A stretch of 64,000 nt of DNA from Rhodopseudomonas palustris. Lineage in GTDB: Bacteria; Pseudomonadota; Alphaproteobacteria; Rhizobiales; Xanthobacteraceae. A program made the position numbers and the translations under genes. The stretch's first letter is position 1. Every line of letters begins with the position of its first letter. The stretch is from NCBI RefSeq assembly GCF_034479375.1, contig NZ_CP140155.1:3696501-3760500 (forward strand), given 5' to 3'. Shown here piece by piece: positions 46,004 to 55,905 of the stretch. Under the pieces are notes generated by a model. It was given only the letters and a program-made list of their open reading frames with translations. It did no database searches and was not told where the DNA came from.

Positions 46004-46050
46004 GCCCCCTCTCCCGCTTGCGGGAGAGGGTTGGGGTGAGGGCGACGCGG
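46004..46050. repeat. Single family-A palindrome
   Basis: CCCTCTCCCGCTTGCGGGAG plus GGTTGGGGTGAGGGCGACG. A possible eroded partner (CCCCCCACGCC near 45988) lies to the left, but no second palindrome is clear. Confidence 0.85.
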
Positions 46051-46096
46051 GCAATGAGGCCGCGATCTCAGAGCAGTGAGTCCGCAATCGCCTCGG

Positions 46097-46133
46097 ATTC
46101 CGGGTTCGCCGCTGCGCGGCGCCCCGGAATGAC
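46097..46133. repeat. Short family-C palindrome
   Basis: ATTCCGGGTTCGCCGC...GCGGCGCCCCGGAAT followed by GAC. Third repeat in the gene-free stretch between map and regR. Confidence 0.85.
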
Positions 46134-46156
46134 GGGAGGCGGGGGTTTACGTCCGC

Positions 46157-46711
46157 TCAGCGCGGCGCGCGTTTCGCCAGGATGCGCTGCAAAGTGCGGC
46201 GGTGCATGTTGAGGCGGCGGGCGGTTTCCGAGACGTTGCGGTTGCACATCTCGTAGATCCGCTGGATGTGCTCCCAGCGGACGCGATCGGCCGACATCGG
46301 ATTGTTCGGCAGTTCGGACTTCTCATTGCCGCTCGCCAGCAGCGCCGCGACGACGTCGTCGGCGTCGGCCGGCTTCGACAGATAGTCGACCGCACCCATC
46401 TTCACCGCGGTCACCGCGGTGGCGATGTTGCCGTAGCCGGTGAGCACGATGGCGCGCGCGTCGGGGCGCTCCTTCTTCAGCGCCGACACCACGTCGAGGC
46501 CGTTGCCGTCGCCGAGCCGCAGATCGACCACCGCGAAGGCCGGCGCCGACTTGCCGATCTGGGCGAGGCCGCTGGAGACGCTGTCGCACGAGGTCACGGC
46601 GAAGCCGCGGGTTTCCATCGCCCGTGACAGCCGCTCGAGGAACGGCTTGTCGTCCTCGACGATCAGCAGCGAGCGATCGGCATGGTCGTTCAATTCGGGG
46701 ATGGCATTCAC
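46157..46711 (-). CDS. regR: RegA/ActR/PrrA-type response regulator
   Basis: 184-residue redox response regulator. Receiver: VEDDKPFLERL and the phospho-acceptor Asp63 in VVDLRLGDGNGLD, then VLTGYGN and LSKPADADD. After a proline-bearing linker comes the Fis-type helix-turn-helix NVSETARRLNMHRRTLQRIL, essentially invariant in RegA/PrrA/ActR/RegR proteins. In alphaproteobacteria this protein controls photosynthesis, nitrogen fixation, CO2 fixation or respiratory genes in response to redox. It lies downstream of its sensor kinase on the same strand with a 169-nt gap. Confidence 0.95.
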   Translation of the reverse strand: MNAIPELNDHADRSLLIVEDDKPFLERLSRAMETRGFAVTSCDSVSSGLAQIGKSAPAFAVVDLRLGDGNGLDVVSALKKERPDARAIVLTGYGNIATAVTAVKMGAVDYLSKPADADDVVAALLASGNEKSELPNNPMSADRVRWEHIQRIYEMCNRNVSETARRLNMHRRTLQRILAKRAPR

Positions 46712-46880
46712 GGCGCGGGATCTCCTATGGCGTTTTCAGGCGAAGCGGGGCCGCTCCGCGAGAGGAAAACGCGTCAAAACAAGAATCGACGGCGTCGACG
46801 CAAAAGATATGGCGACGGGGTGCGACAATGCCAAGGCCCCGGCCGGGCCCCGCCCTGCGACCGGACCGCGCGCCCTCCGA

Positions 46881-48203
46881 TCAGGCCTCTTCGGAGGCGG
46901 CGATCTCGGTATTCTCGAACCGGTTGCGCGGCCAGGTGAGCTGGACCACGGCGCCGTGGTCCGGGAACAGCTTGTTGCGGAACGAGACCTTGGCGCCGGT
47001 GCGCTCCAGCAGCGTGCGGGCGATGAACACGCCGAGCCCGAGGCCGGCGCGATCGTTCGGGGCGTCGTCGGCATGGCGGCGGCGCGACAGATACGGCTCG
47101 CCGATCCGCTTCAACAGGTCCGGCTTGATGCCCGGCCCGTCGTCCGAAATCATGATCTGGACGGTGTCGGCGTTCCACCAGGCGTTGACCTCGACGGTGT
47201 CGCGGGCGAAATCGACGGCGTTCTCCAGGATGTTGCCGATGCCGTAGAGAATCGCCGGGTTGCGCATCACCACCGGCTCGGCGGTGCCGGAAACCGCCAC
47301 CCTGATCTTGATGGTGACGCCGAAATCGCGATGCGGCTCCACCGCTTCCTCGATCAGCGTCGACAGCGGCATCTTGTCGAACGGCGCCCCGGCGGCGTTG
47401 AGATGCGAGATCTTGGCGAGGATCTCGCGGCAGCGCTGGGCCTGCTCGCGCAGCGTCTTCAGATCGCCGGCCATTTCGGGCGGCGCCGATTTCTCCAGTT
47501 CGCGCGAGATCAGGAAGATCGTCGACAGCGGCGTGCCGAGTTCGTGCGCGGCGGCGGCGGCGAGCCCGTCGATCTGGGTGAGATGCTGCTCGCGCTCCAG
47601 CACCAGCTCGGTCGCCGACAGCGCGTCGGCGAGCTTGCGCGCCTCCTCGGTGACCTGGAAGGTGTAGACGCTGGTGACGCCGATCGCGAGCAGGATCGAA
47701 AGCCAGACGCCGACCAGATAGATCTCCGGAAGCTGCACCGCCTCGTCGCCGGCCCAGGGCAGCGGCTGGTGGGTGTAGCCGAGCAGCGCGGCGCAGCCGG
47801 CGGCGAAGATGCCGAGCGCGATCGTCATCCGTGTCGGCAGCGCCGTGGCGGCGATCAGCACCGGCCCGAGGAACAGGAACGCGAACGGGTTCTGCAGCCC
47901 GCCGGTGAAGTACAACAGGCCGGCGAGTTCGGCGATGTTCAGCGCCAGCAGCAGCGCCGCATAGATCGGCTCCATCCGCTGCATCGGATTGAACGCGATC
48001 TGCAGGCTGAGATTGACCACCGCCGAGGCGAAGATGATGGCCAGGCAGGGCAGCACCGCGAAGTCGAATTCCAGCCCCTGGGCGACGATGAAGATCGCCG
48101 ACAATTGCCCCAGCGCCGCGAGCCAGCGCAGCCGCAGGATGGTGTCGAGCCGGACGTGGCGGCGCGGATGGCGGAAATCGGCGGAGATCAGATCGTCGGA
48201 CAT
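46881..48203 (-). CDS. regS: RegB/ActS/PrrB-type redox sensor histidine kinase
   Basis: 440-residue membrane kinase with about six N-terminal helices. The quinone-site heptad GGLQNPF is at residues 101-107. The phospho-histidine lies in AAAAAHELGTPLST near residue 213 and the redox-active cysteine equivalent to RegB Cys265 is in EQAQRCREILAKI near residue 257. The ATP-binding part has DDGPGIKPDLL and the GLGLGVFIARTLL motif. These features identify the RegB class that lowers its kinase activity under oxidising conditions. It is transcribed ahead of regR and divergently from the ABC transporter genes. The regS/regR naming follows Bradyrhizobium usage. Confidence 0.95.
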   Translation of the reverse strand: MSDDLISADFRHPRRHVRLDTILRLRWLAALGQLSAIFIVAQGLEFDFAVLPCLAIIFASAVVNLSLQIAFNPMQRMEPIYAALLLALNIAELAGLLYFTGGLQNPFAFLFLGPVLIAATALPTRMTIALGIFAAGCAALLGYTHQPLPWAGDEAVQLPEIYLVGVWLSILLAIGVTSVYTFQVTEEARKLADALSATELVLEREQHLTQIDGLAAAAAHELGTPLSTIFLISRELEKSAPPEMAGDLKTLREQAQRCREILAKISHLNAAGAPFDKMPLSTLIEEAVEPHRDFGVTIKIRVAVSGTAEPVVMRNPAILYGIGNILENAVDFARDTVEVNAWWNADTVQIMISDDGPGIKPDLLKRIGEPYLSRRRHADDAPNDRAGLGLGVFIARTLLERTGAKVSFRNKLFPDHGAVVQLTWPRNRFENTEIAASEEA

Positions 48204-48311
48204 GGGCGGACACTACTCGCCGCCGCGCGCGTTCACAATTCGCGCCGAGGTCGCGGGGGCGCGCGTCGGCGCTTGCGCAGTCCGGCCGCAATCGGCAAAC
48301 AGGCCGCTGTC

Positions 48312-49109
48312 ATGACCGCCGAGCCCACTCCGAAACAGACATCGCCCGTCGCCGAAGCGCCCGCCGCGGCGATCGAGGTCGCGCATCTGGTCAAGGTCTA
48401 CAAGGCGACGCGGGCGGTCGACGACATCTCGTTCAGCGTCGCGCGCGGCAGCATCACCGGGCTGCTCGGCGGCAACGGCGCCGGCAAGACCACCACGATC
48501 GCGATGATCATGGGGCTGGTGCTGCCGACCGCCGGCCGGATCCGGGTGCTCGGCTACGACATGCCGGAACGGCGCGCCGACGTGCTCGGCCGGATCAATT
48601 TCGAAAGCCCTTACGTCGACATGCCGTCACGGCTGACGGTGCGGCAGAATCTGCGGGTGTTCGGCAAGCTCTACGACGTGCCGGATCTGCCCGGCCGGAT
48701 CGCCGAACTCGCCGCCGATCTCGACCTCGGCGAATTTCTCGACCGCCCCAGCGGCAAGCTCTCGGCCGGGCAGAAGACCCGCGTCGCGCTGGCGAAAGCG
48801 CTGATCAACCGGCCCGAGCTGCTGCTGCTCGACGAGCCGACCGCCTCGCTCGATCCCGACACCGCCGACTGGATCCGGGCGCATCTCGAGACCTATTGCC
48901 GGCAGCACCGCGCCTCGATCCTGCTCGCCTCGCACAACATGCTCGAGGTCGAGCGCTTGTGCGACCGCGTCATCATCATGAAGCGCGGGCGGATCGAGGA
49001 CGACGACGCCCCGGCCGCGATCCTGGCGCGCTACAACCGCGCCACGCTCGAAGAGGTGTTCCTCGACGTCGCCCGCGGCCGCGCGCGGGGCGGGGAAGAC
49101 ACCCGATGA
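48312..49109 (+). CDS. ABC transporter ATP-binding protein
   Basis: 265-residue ABC ATPase of the multidrug/polysaccharide-export (ABC-2) type. Walker A GGNGAGKTTT, signature LSAGQKTRVALAKAL, Walker B LLLLDEPTASLD, H-loop ILLASHNM. The start is the ATG at 48312 (MTAEPTPKQTSP); longer frames upstream overlap the regulators antisense. The permease follows after a 193-bp gap carrying a family-B repeat. The pair could form a simple exporter; cargo not evident. Confidence 0.93.
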   Translation: MTAEPTPKQTSPVAEAPAAAIEVAHLVKVYKATRAVDDISFSVARGSITGLLGGNGAGKTTTIAMIMGLVLPTAGRIRVLGYDMPERRADVLGRINFESPYVDMPSRLTVRQNLRVFGKLYDVPDLPGRIAELAADLDLGEFLDRPSGKLSAGQKTRVALAKALINRPELLLLDEPTASLDPDTADWIRAHLETYCRQHRASILLASHNMLEVERLCDRVIIMKRGRIEDDDAPAAILARYNRATLEEVFLDVARGRARGGEDTR

Positions 49110-49133
49110 CATCAACCGGTGACGTCACCCTCC

Positions 49134-49218
49134 GTCATGCCCGGCCTTGTGCCGGGCATCCACGAACCACGGCCTCCGCGGGAAAGACGTGGATGGCCGG
49201 GACAGGCCCGGCCATGAC
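49134..49218. repeat. Palindromic intergenic repeat, family B (diverged)
   Basis: GTCATGCCCGGCCTTGTGCC ... GGCCGGGACAGGCCCGGCCA...TGAC, with CATCCACG and CGTGGATG arms inside. It separates the ABC ATPase and permease genes of one operon. Confidence 0.82.
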
Positions 49219-49302
49219 GGCGTTGGTGCGCGAACAGTGCGCGTCAAGTCGCTGCGGGTCGCTGGCGCTGGATTGGAGAGAAGCCCCAAGGAGGGCACGA
49301 TC

Positions 49303-50133
49303 ATGCGCTCGCTGATCGACAGCCTCGAATTCGGCCACGGCATCGCCTGGCATCGCATCGAAGCCATGGTGCTGCGCTATTGGTACCTGCTGCTGTCGTC
49401 GTGGCCGCGACTGCTGGAACTGGTGTACTGGCCGGCGCTGCAGATCATCACCTGGGGCTTCCTGCAGAGCTACATCGCGGAGAATGCCGGGTTCTTCGCC
49501 CGCGCCGGCGGCACGCTGATCGGCGCGGTGATCCTGTGGGACATCCTGTTCCGCGGCCAGCTCGGCTTCTCGATCTCGTTTCTGGAAGAGATGTGGGCGC
49601 GCAATCTCGGCAACCTGATGATGAGTCCGCTTAAGCCGATCGAGTTTCTGATCTCGCTGATGATCATGAGCCTGATCCGGCTGGCGATCGGCATCGTGCC
49701 GATGACGTTGCTGGCGATGATCTTCTTCGACTTCAACCTGCTCGGCTTCGGCCTGCCGCTGATCGCGTTCTTCTGCAACCTGATCTTCACCAGTTGGGCG
49801 CTCGGCATCTTCGTCTCGGGCCTGGTGCTGCGCAACGGGCTCGGCGCCGAGAGCATCGTCTGGTCGCTGATGTTCGGCATCATGCCGCTGGCCTGCGTGT
49901 ACTACCCGGTGTCGGTGCTGCCGCATTGGCTGCAGCCGATCGCCTGGGCGCTGCCGCCGACCTACGTGTTCGAGGGCATGCGGGCGCTGCTGATGCAGCA
50001 TCAGTTCCGCGCCGACCTGATGCTGTGGTCGCTGGCGCTGAATGCAGTCCTGTTCGCAGCCTCCTTCGTGAGCTTCCTGGTGATGCTGAACGGAGCACGG
50101 CGGCACGGATCGTTAATTCAAAGCGGCGAATAG
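49303..50133 (+). CDS. ABC-2 type transporter permease
   Basis: 276-residue membrane permease with about six helices (for example LVYWPALQIITWGFLQSYI, GTLIGAVILWDILF, LIRLAIGIVPMTLLAMIFF, SIVWSLMFGIMPLACVYYPV). The conserved ABC-2 region PPTYVFEGMRALL lies before the last helix. Partner of the ATPase encoded upstream. The start is the ATG at 49303 with AAGGAGGG upstream; longer frames run back through the repeat. Confidence 0.9.
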   Translation: MRSLIDSLEFGHGIAWHRIEAMVLRYWYLLLSSWPRLLELVYWPALQIITWGFLQSYIAENAGFFARAGGTLIGAVILWDILFRGQLGFSISFLEEMWARNLGNLMMSPLKPIEFLISLMIMSLIRLAIGIVPMTLLAMIFFDFNLLGFGLPLIAFFCNLIFTSWALGIFVSGLVLRNGLGAESIVWSLMFGIMPLACVYYPVSVLPHWLQPIAWALPPTYVFEGMRALLMQHQFRADLMLWSLALNAVLFAASFVSFLVMLNGARRHGSLIQSGE

Positions 50134-50252
50134 GCCCTTTCCGGACAGCTTTCCGCCGCCGCCTGTGCTCATAATTCGATCTACGGATTGACGCACCCTG
50201 ACCCAGCGGCCACTATGCTGCGGTGCGAGAAGAGACCAGGGAAACAAATACT

Positions 50253-51578
50253 ATGCCCGTGATTGGTGAATTTGGCCGTCCGCCGGAGCTGCCGGCCGAA
50301 GTCAGTCCGGCGATGACCACGCCGATGTACTGGTTCTACGAACTCGCTCACGCCTCGCTCAATCCGGCGCGGGCGGTGTCGGACGCGACGCGGCTGATGT
50401 TCAAGAACCCGATGAACCCGTGGAGTCACACCGACCTCGGCAAGTCGATCGCGGCGGCCTGCGAAGTATTCGAACGCACCACGCGCCGTTACGGCAAGCC
50501 CGAATGGGGCCTCGACACCACCGAGGTCAACGGCATGCGCGTGCCGATCGAAATCCACAATGTGTGGGAAAAGCCGTTCTGCCGGCTGTTGTATTTCGAA
50601 CGCAAGCTGGAACACCCGCTGCGCCATCCGCAGCCCCGGGTGCTGATCGTTGCGCCGATGTCGGGTCACTACGCGACGCTGCTGCGCGGCACCGTCGAGG
50701 CCTTCCTGCCGACCCACGAGGTCTACATCACCGACTGGACCGACGCCCGGATGGTGCCGGTCGCCGCCGGCCGGTTCGATCTCGACGACTACGTCGACTA
50801 CGTCATCGAGATGCTGCAGACGCTGGGCGGCAACGTCCACGTCGTCGCGGTGTGCCAGCCCTCGGTTCCGGTGCTGGCCGCGGTGTCGGTGATGGAAGCC
50901 AATGACGACCCGTTCGTGCCGGTGTCGATGACGCTGATGGGCGGCCCGATCGACACCCGCCGCAATCCGACCGCTGTGAACAACCTCGCCGCCGAAAAGG
51001 GCATCGACTGGTTCCGCAGCCACGTCATCACCAAGGTGCCGTTCCCGCATCCGGGCGTGATGCGCGACGTCTATCCGGGATTCCTGCAGCTCAACGGCTT
51101 CATCAGCATGAATCTCGACCGCCACATGGACGCGCACAAGAACCTGTTCAACCATCTGGTCCAGGGCGACGGCGACCTCGCCGACAAGCACCGCGAGTTC
51201 TACGACGAATATCTGGCGGTGATGGACCTCACCGCGGAGTTCTACCTGCAGACCGTCGATGTGGTGTTCGTCAAGCACGCGCTGCCGAAGGGCGAGATGA
51301 CCCATCGCGGCAAGCTGGTCGAGCCGTCGAAGGTCAAGCGCGTCGCGCTGATGACCGTCGAAGGCGAGAACGACGACATCTCCGGCATCGGCCAGACCGA
51401 AGCGACGCACACGCTGTGTAGCTCGATTCCGGACGAGCGCCGCGTGCACTACGTGCAGAAGGGCGTCGGTCATTACGGCGTGTTCAACGGCTCGCGGTTC
51501 CGGTCCGAAATCGTACCGCGTATTTCCGACTTCATGCTGTCGGCCGCGAACGGCGCACGCGCCAACGCGGCGGAGTAA
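50253..51578 (+). CDS. phaZ: Intracellular polyhydroxyalkanoate depolymerase
   Basis: 441-residue PhaZ of the intracellular PHB depolymerase family, which degrades storage granules to 3-hydroxybutyrate units. The catalytic cysteine replaces serine in the lipase-like motif VAVCQPSVPVL near residue 201. Other family blocks: MYWFYELAHASLNPAR, YITDWTDARMVPV, MGGPIDTRRNPT and the C-terminal VGHYGVFNGSRF with the histidine. No signal peptide, as expected for the intracellular enzyme. The start is the ATG at 50253; ten more codons upstream are open. A hairpin 75 nt past the stop ends the gene. Confidence 0.93.
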   Translation: MPVIGEFGRPPELPAEVSPAMTTPMYWFYELAHASLNPARAVSDATRLMFKNPMNPWSHTDLGKSIAAACEVFERTTRRYGKPEWGLDTTEVNGMRVPIEIHNVWEKPFCRLLYFERKLEHPLRHPQPRVLIVAPMSGHYATLLRGTVEAFLPTHEVYITDWTDARMVPVAAGRFDLDDYVDYVIEMLQTLGGNVHVVAVCQPSVPVLAAVSVMEANDDPFVPVSMTLMGGPIDTRRNPTAVNNLAAEKGIDWFRSHVITKVPFPHPGVMRDVYPGFLQLNGFISMNLDRHMDAHKNLFNHLVQGDGDLADKHREFYDEYLAVMDLTAEFYLQTVDVVFVKHALPKGEMTHRGKLVEPSKVKRVALMTVEGENDDISGIGQTEATHTLCSSIPDERRVHYVQKGVGHYGVFNGSRFRSEIVPRISDFMLSAANGARANAAE

Positions 51579-51653
51579 TCGCGCGCCGCGTGAAGATCGG
51601 GGATTGTCGGCGCGGCAGGCCCGGTTTGCATCGTGGAATCAAATGGGAAGCGC

Positions 51654-51677
51654 GATGCCCCGGGCCTCCGGGGCATC
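51654..51677 (+). terminator. Hairpin after phaZ
   Basis: Perfect 10-bp stem GATGCCCCGG / CCGGGGCATC with a GCCT loop. No T tract follows, so it may act as a 3' stabiliser or weak terminator. The rest of the 331-bp gap to the YgjP-like gene (51579-51909) shows AT-richer DNA around 51710-51760 but no gene or repeat I can support. Confidence 0.65.
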
Positions 51678-51909
51678 GTGGGAATCTCGATTCAGCACCG
51701 TTTCAACGAATGAGCACTGAGTCACGATTCAAAGCTGATAATTGAATCGAAATTCGCGAAAATTTCGGGTTCCGGGGCCCATCTTGTGGGGGGATCATCG
51801 CGCGATCACCCTGTATATTGGGCAAATGATTTGTTTTCGCGCCGGGCGCTTCCAATGGCGGCGGATATGGCAGACTCCAGGCGACCTCTTGTTGTCCGGA
51901 TCTGCAGAA

Positions 51910-52662
51910 ATGGCCTTCCGCGCACTTCTCTACCGGCGGCCCACCGAGCCGTCGACCATCCCCATCCGTCACGGATCGCAGTATTTCGCCGTTCGCATCA
52001 GGCGTCATCGCCGCGCGACGCGCTACACGCTGCGCATTCATCCGAGCGCTCGCGAAGCGATCCTGACGATGCCGCCGCGCGGCACGCTCGCCGACGCCAA
52101 GGATTTCGCACAGCGTCACGGCGCGTGGATCGCGGCGCGTCTCGGCCGTCTGCCGAAGGCGGCGCCGTTCCAGCCCGGCACGCTGGTGCCGCTGCGCGGC
52201 CACGACCACAAGATCGTTCACCGCGCCGGCCGCGGCACGGTGTGGACCGAAGTGCGCGACAGCGGCGAGCGCATCATCTGCGTCGCCGGCGAGCTCGACC
52301 ACATCGACCGCCGCGTCCACGACTTTCTCAAGCGCGAGGCGCGCCACGACCTGCAGAAGGCCTGCGACCGCTACGCGCCCGAGCTCGGCGTCAAGGTGAC
52401 GCGGCTGTCGATCCGCGACCAGTCGAGCCGCTGGGGCTCGTGCACCTCGGCGGGGTCGCTGTCGTTCTCGTGGCGGCTGATCCTGGCGCCGGCTTACGTG
52501 CTCGACTATCTCGCCGCGCACGAAGTCGCGCATCTGGTCGAGATGAACCACTCGGCCCGGTTCTGGCGCGTGGTCGGCAAGGTCTGTCCGCATATGGAGC
52601 GCGCCAAGACCTGGCTCGACACCCACGGCAACGATTTGCACCGCTACGGCATCAGCGACTGA
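51910..52662 (+). CDS. YgjP/SprT-like zinc metallopeptidase
   Basis: 250-residue protein of the YgjP-like (DUF45) zinc-peptidase family. The metal site is YLAAHEVAHLVEMNHSARFW, an HExxH variant with the third ligand histidine in MNHS. Before it is SSRWGSCTSAGSLSFSWRL, typical for the family. The start is the ATG at 51910 (MAFRALLYRRPTEPS). Function of the family is unclear; some members are linked to DNA metabolism, but no link is seen in this context. Confidence 0.88.
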   Translation: MAFRALLYRRPTEPSTIPIRHGSQYFAVRIRRHRRATRYTLRIHPSAREAILTMPPRGTLADAKDFAQRHGAWIAARLGRLPKAAPFQPGTLVPLRGHDHKIVHRAGRGTVWTEVRDSGERIICVAGELDHIDRRVHDFLKREARHDLQKACDRYAPELGVKVTRLSIRDQSSRWGSCTSAGSLSFSWRLILAPAYVLDYLAAHEVAHLVEMNHSARFWRVVGKVCPHMERAKTWLDTHGNDLHRYGISD

Positions 52663-52698
52663 GCGGCGGCCTGCTGCCGGCATCGTGCCCGCGGCAGC

Positions 52699-52830
52699 CC
52701 CCACCCCAACCCTCCCCCGCAAGAGCGGGAGAGGGAGCCCGCCATGCGTGATGAGAGACACGACCTCACCCCGACCGCTGAAGGCCCCCTCTCCCGCCTG
52801 CGGGAGAGGGTTGGGGTGAGGGCGACGCGG
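52699..52830. repeat. Inverted pair of family-A palindromes (REPIN-like)
   Basis: Left element CCCCCACCCCAACC + CTCCCCCGCAAGAGCGGGAG, right element CCTCTCCCGCCTGCGGGAG + GGTTGGGGTGAGGGCGACG; outward flanks with about 45 nt between. It lies between the convergent metallopeptidase and infC genes. Confidence 0.88.
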
Positions 52831-52864
52831 GCACGGCGTGTCGATGAGGCGCCGAAGCAGCCGA

Positions 52865-52898
52865 AAGAAAAAGGCCCGCCAGATCGACTGACGGGCCT
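52865..52898 (-). terminator. Intrinsic terminator of infC
   Basis: On the minus strand: AGGCCCGTCAG-loop-CTGGCGGGCCT followed by TTTTCTTT. It lies 35 nt past the infC stop. Confidence 0.88.
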
Positions 52899-52933
52899 CA
52901 CGCATACTCAAATTCAAAACAGCTTGCTGCGCC

Positions 52934-53473
<540 letters not shown>

Positions 53474-53811
53474 GGTGGCTTCTCCAAAATTGTGAACGTT
53501 GGTGGCGAACGATCAGATCAACGCATGTCATAGAAACATCGACGGCTGTGCCGATCAGATCACACGCTCCATATAGGTCAGAGCGGAGCCGGACGCAAAA
53601 CCGAGATTGCCCCGGCTCAAATGCCGAGGCCATGCCCTTCCTGATCGCCGCGCAGTGTGACGGAAGAACCCCGACCCGGCAAGCCGACTTCCGCCTAAGC
53701 GGAGCAAGGACCAGCCGATTCGCGGCATTTCCGCCACGCCGGACGCCCGCCCGGCGTTGACGGCGCGACGCTGCGTACTGCAAACCAACTCCGCAACGAG
53801 GCCCTTGATCC
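53474..53811. other. Intergenic region between infC and the hydrolase
   Basis: 338 nt of divergent promoter region. The infC Shine-Dalgarno is at 53479-53485. No RNA gene, repeat or convincing promoter match was found. The sequence is AT-richer around 53510-53560. Confidence 0.35.
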
Positions 53812-54600
53812 ATGACAAACACCTCCTCCGCTCCGGCTTCCGACTTCATCACCGTCGGCGACGGCCCGGCGCAGCGCCGGATCGCGGTGCAGGCGCGGGC
53901 CGGCAACGGCCCCGGGCTGTTCTGGCTCGGCGGCTTCAATTCGGACATGACCGGCACCAAGGCGGTGGCGCTCGACCAATGGGCCGCCGAACGCGGCCGC
54001 GCCTGCGTCCGGTTCGATTATTCCGGCCACGGCGCCTCCTCCGGCGCGTTCGCCGAGGGCACCATCAGCCGCTGGCTGGAGGACAGCGTCGCGGTGTTCG
54101 ACCATTTCTGCAAAGGCCCGCAGGTGGTGATCGGCTCCTCGATGGGCGGCTGGATGGCGCTGCTGCTGGCGCGCGAACTGAGCCGCCGCGGCGGCGCGAG
54201 CCCTGCGACACTCGCCGGCCTGGTGCTGATCGCGCCGGCGCCGGATTTCACCGAAGCGCTGATGTGGAAGGGGTTTTCGCCCGATATCCGCCGGCAGATC
54301 GAGACCGAGGGGGTGTGGATGCGGCCGTCCGAGTATGGCGAGCCGTATCCGATCACGCGCGCGCTGATCGAGGACGGCCGCAACCACCTGCTGCTCGGCG
54401 GCGCGATCAGCACCGGCTGCCCGGTCCGCATCCTGCAGGGCAAGCAGGACCCCGACGTGCCCTGGACCCACGCCTTCGCGTTGACCGAGCGGCTGCCCTG
54501 CGAGGACGTCGTGCTGACCCTGATCCAGGACGGCGACCACCGGCTGTCGCGGCCCCAGGACATCGCAAGGATGCTGGCGGCGGTGGAGGAGATGGGGTGA
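53812..54600 (+). CDS. Alpha/beta hydrolase
   Basis: 262-residue alpha/beta-fold hydrolase. Oxyanion and nucleophile elbow: FWLGGFNSDMTG and VVIGSSMGGWMALLLARE (Ser in GSSMGG). Acid and base: ILQGKQDPDVPW and IQDGDHRLSR. The N-terminal half contains CVRFDYSGHGASSG. No signal peptide. Substrates range widely in this fold, so no specific reaction is assigned. Confidence 0.9.
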   Translation: MTNTSSAPASDFITVGDGPAQRRIAVQARAGNGPGLFWLGGFNSDMTGTKAVALDQWAAERGRACVRFDYSGHGASSGAFAEGTISRWLEDSVAVFDHFCKGPQVVIGSSMGGWMALLLARELSRRGGASPATLAGLVLIAPAPDFTEALMWKGFSPDIRRQIETEGVWMRPSEYGEPYPITRALIEDGRNHLLLGGAISTGCPVRILQGKQDPDVPWTHAFALTERLPCEDVVLTLIQDGDHRLSRPQDIARMLAAVEEMG

Positions 54601-54620
54601 GCTGTTCCTCGGATTGGAGA

Positions 54621-54755
54621 ACCCTCTCCCCTTGTGGGAGAGGGTGGCAGCCGAAGGCTGCCGGGTGAGGGGTGTCCCGAGCACAGTGTCCGCGGCTAAC
54701 CGCTCATCCGGCACGGACTGCGTCCGTGCCACCTTCTCCCACAAGGGGAGAAGGA
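54621..54755. repeat. Paired inverted palindromic repeat, overlapping the queG 3' end
   Basis: CCTCTCCCCTTGTGGGAG + GGTGGCAGCCGAAGGCTGCC with TGAGGGGTGTCC, and inverted CTTCTCCCACAAGGGGAGAAG further right. Between them the text CGGCACGGACTGCGTCCGTG is itself a small palindrome. The right half encodes the last residues of QueG on the minus strand. A relative of family A with a different core. Confidence 0.82.
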
Positions 54756-55855
54756 CGTGCGTCCGTCCACTCCGCCCGCACACTCTCGTCCGCTTCACCG
54801 ACGACATGCCTCTCGCGCAGCGCCGCGAACTGATCGTACGCACGTAACTGCCCGAGCGCCCACACCGCTGCGCCGCGCACCACCGGATTGGCATCGCCAA
54901 GCAGCCTTTCGGCCTCGGCCGCAAGCCGCGCATCGCCCGAATTGCCGATCGCGATCAGCACGTTGCGGATGAAGCGGTCGCGCCCGATGCGCTTCACCGG
55001 GGACTTGGTGAACAGCGCCCGGAACGACGCATCGTCGAGCCGCGCGAGCTCTGCCAGCGACGGCGCCCGCAACGCCTCGCGCGCGGCGAGCTTCGCCTCG
55101 CGCCCGGCCTCGGCGAACTTGTTCCAGGGGCACGCCGCCAGACAATCGTCGCAGCCATAGATGTGCTGACCGATCGGCCGGCGGAATTCGTGCGGGATCG
55201 GTCCCTTGTGCTCGATCGTCAGATACGAGATGCAGCGCCGCGCATCGAGCTGGTACGGCTCCGGGAACGCCGCGGTCGGGCAGGCGTCGAGGCAGGCGCG
55301 GCACGAGCCGCAGCGATCGGGCTCAGGCTCGTCGCGCGGCAGCTCCAGCGTGGTGAAGATCGCGCCGAGAAACAGCCACGAGCCGAATTCGCGCGACACC
55401 AGATTGCTGTGCTTGCCCTGCCAGCCGATGCCCGCCGCCTGCGCCAGCGGCTTCTCCATCACCGCCGCGGTATCGACGAAGACTTTCACCTCGCCGCCCG
55501 CGGTCGCGACCAGCCCGCGCGCGAGCTGCTTCAGCCGGCTCTTGATCACATCGTGATAATCGTCACCCTGCGCATAGACCGAGATCGCGCCGCGATCCTT
55601 CGCGCCATGAACCGAGCGCGGATCGGCATCGGGACCGTAATTGACCCCGAGCATGATCACCGAGCGCACCTCGCTCCACATCACCCGCGGGTCGGCCCGG
55701 CGCTCCGGCCGGTCGGCGAGCCAGGCCATCTCGCCGTGGCGGCCAGCGTCGAGGTATTCCAGTAGCCGTTCGAGGGCGCGGGGGGTGGAATCCGGCGCGC
55801 AGACCCCGAGCGCGTCGAAGCCGAGCGCCTGCGCCTGCTGCCTCAGCTTTGTCAC
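54704..55855 (-). CDS. queG: Epoxyqueuosine reductase
   Basis: 383-residue QueG, which reduces epoxyqueuosine to queuosine in tRNA as the last step of the pathway, using cobalamin and two 4Fe-4S clusters. Cluster motifs: [12 protein letters not shown] and [10 protein letters not shown]. The N-terminal domain has [38 protein letters not shown]; the C-terminal HEAT-like part has [20 protein letters not shown]. The tail [17 protein letters not shown] is encoded by a palindromic repeat at the 3' end. The start is inferred as GTG at 55855 ([12 protein letters not shown]) since no ATG is in position; an upstream extension would overlap the GST gene. The gene lies 50 nt after the GST gene, probably co-transcribed. 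Confidence 0.92.
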   Translation of the reverse strand: MTKLRQQAQALGFDALGVCAPDSTPRALERLLEYLDAGRHGEMAWLADRPERRADPRVMWSEVRSVIMLGVNYGPDADPRSVHGAKDRGAISVYAQGDDYHDVIKSRLKQLARGLVATAGGEVKVFVDTAAVMEKPLAQAAGIGWQGKHSNLVSREFGSWLFLGAIFTTLELPRDEPEPDRCGSCRACLDACPTAAFPEPYQLDARRCISYLTIEHKGPIPHEFRRPIGQHIYGCDDCLAACPWNKFAEAGREAKLAAREALRAPSLAELARLDDASFRALFTKSPVKRIGRDRFIRNVLIAIGNSGDARLAAEAERLLGDANPVVRGAAVWALGQLRAYDQFAALRERHVVGEADESVRAEWTDARPSPLVGEGGTDAVRAG

Positions 55856-55905
55856 CAGTTTGCCGCAAGACTCCGCGGGGTCTGAACCGGCTCCCGAGGC
55901 GGCGC

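Noticed and set aside
45807..46212. Short open frames in the repeat-rich gap after map
   Set aside because: They are translations of palindromic repeats with no start signals or family matches.
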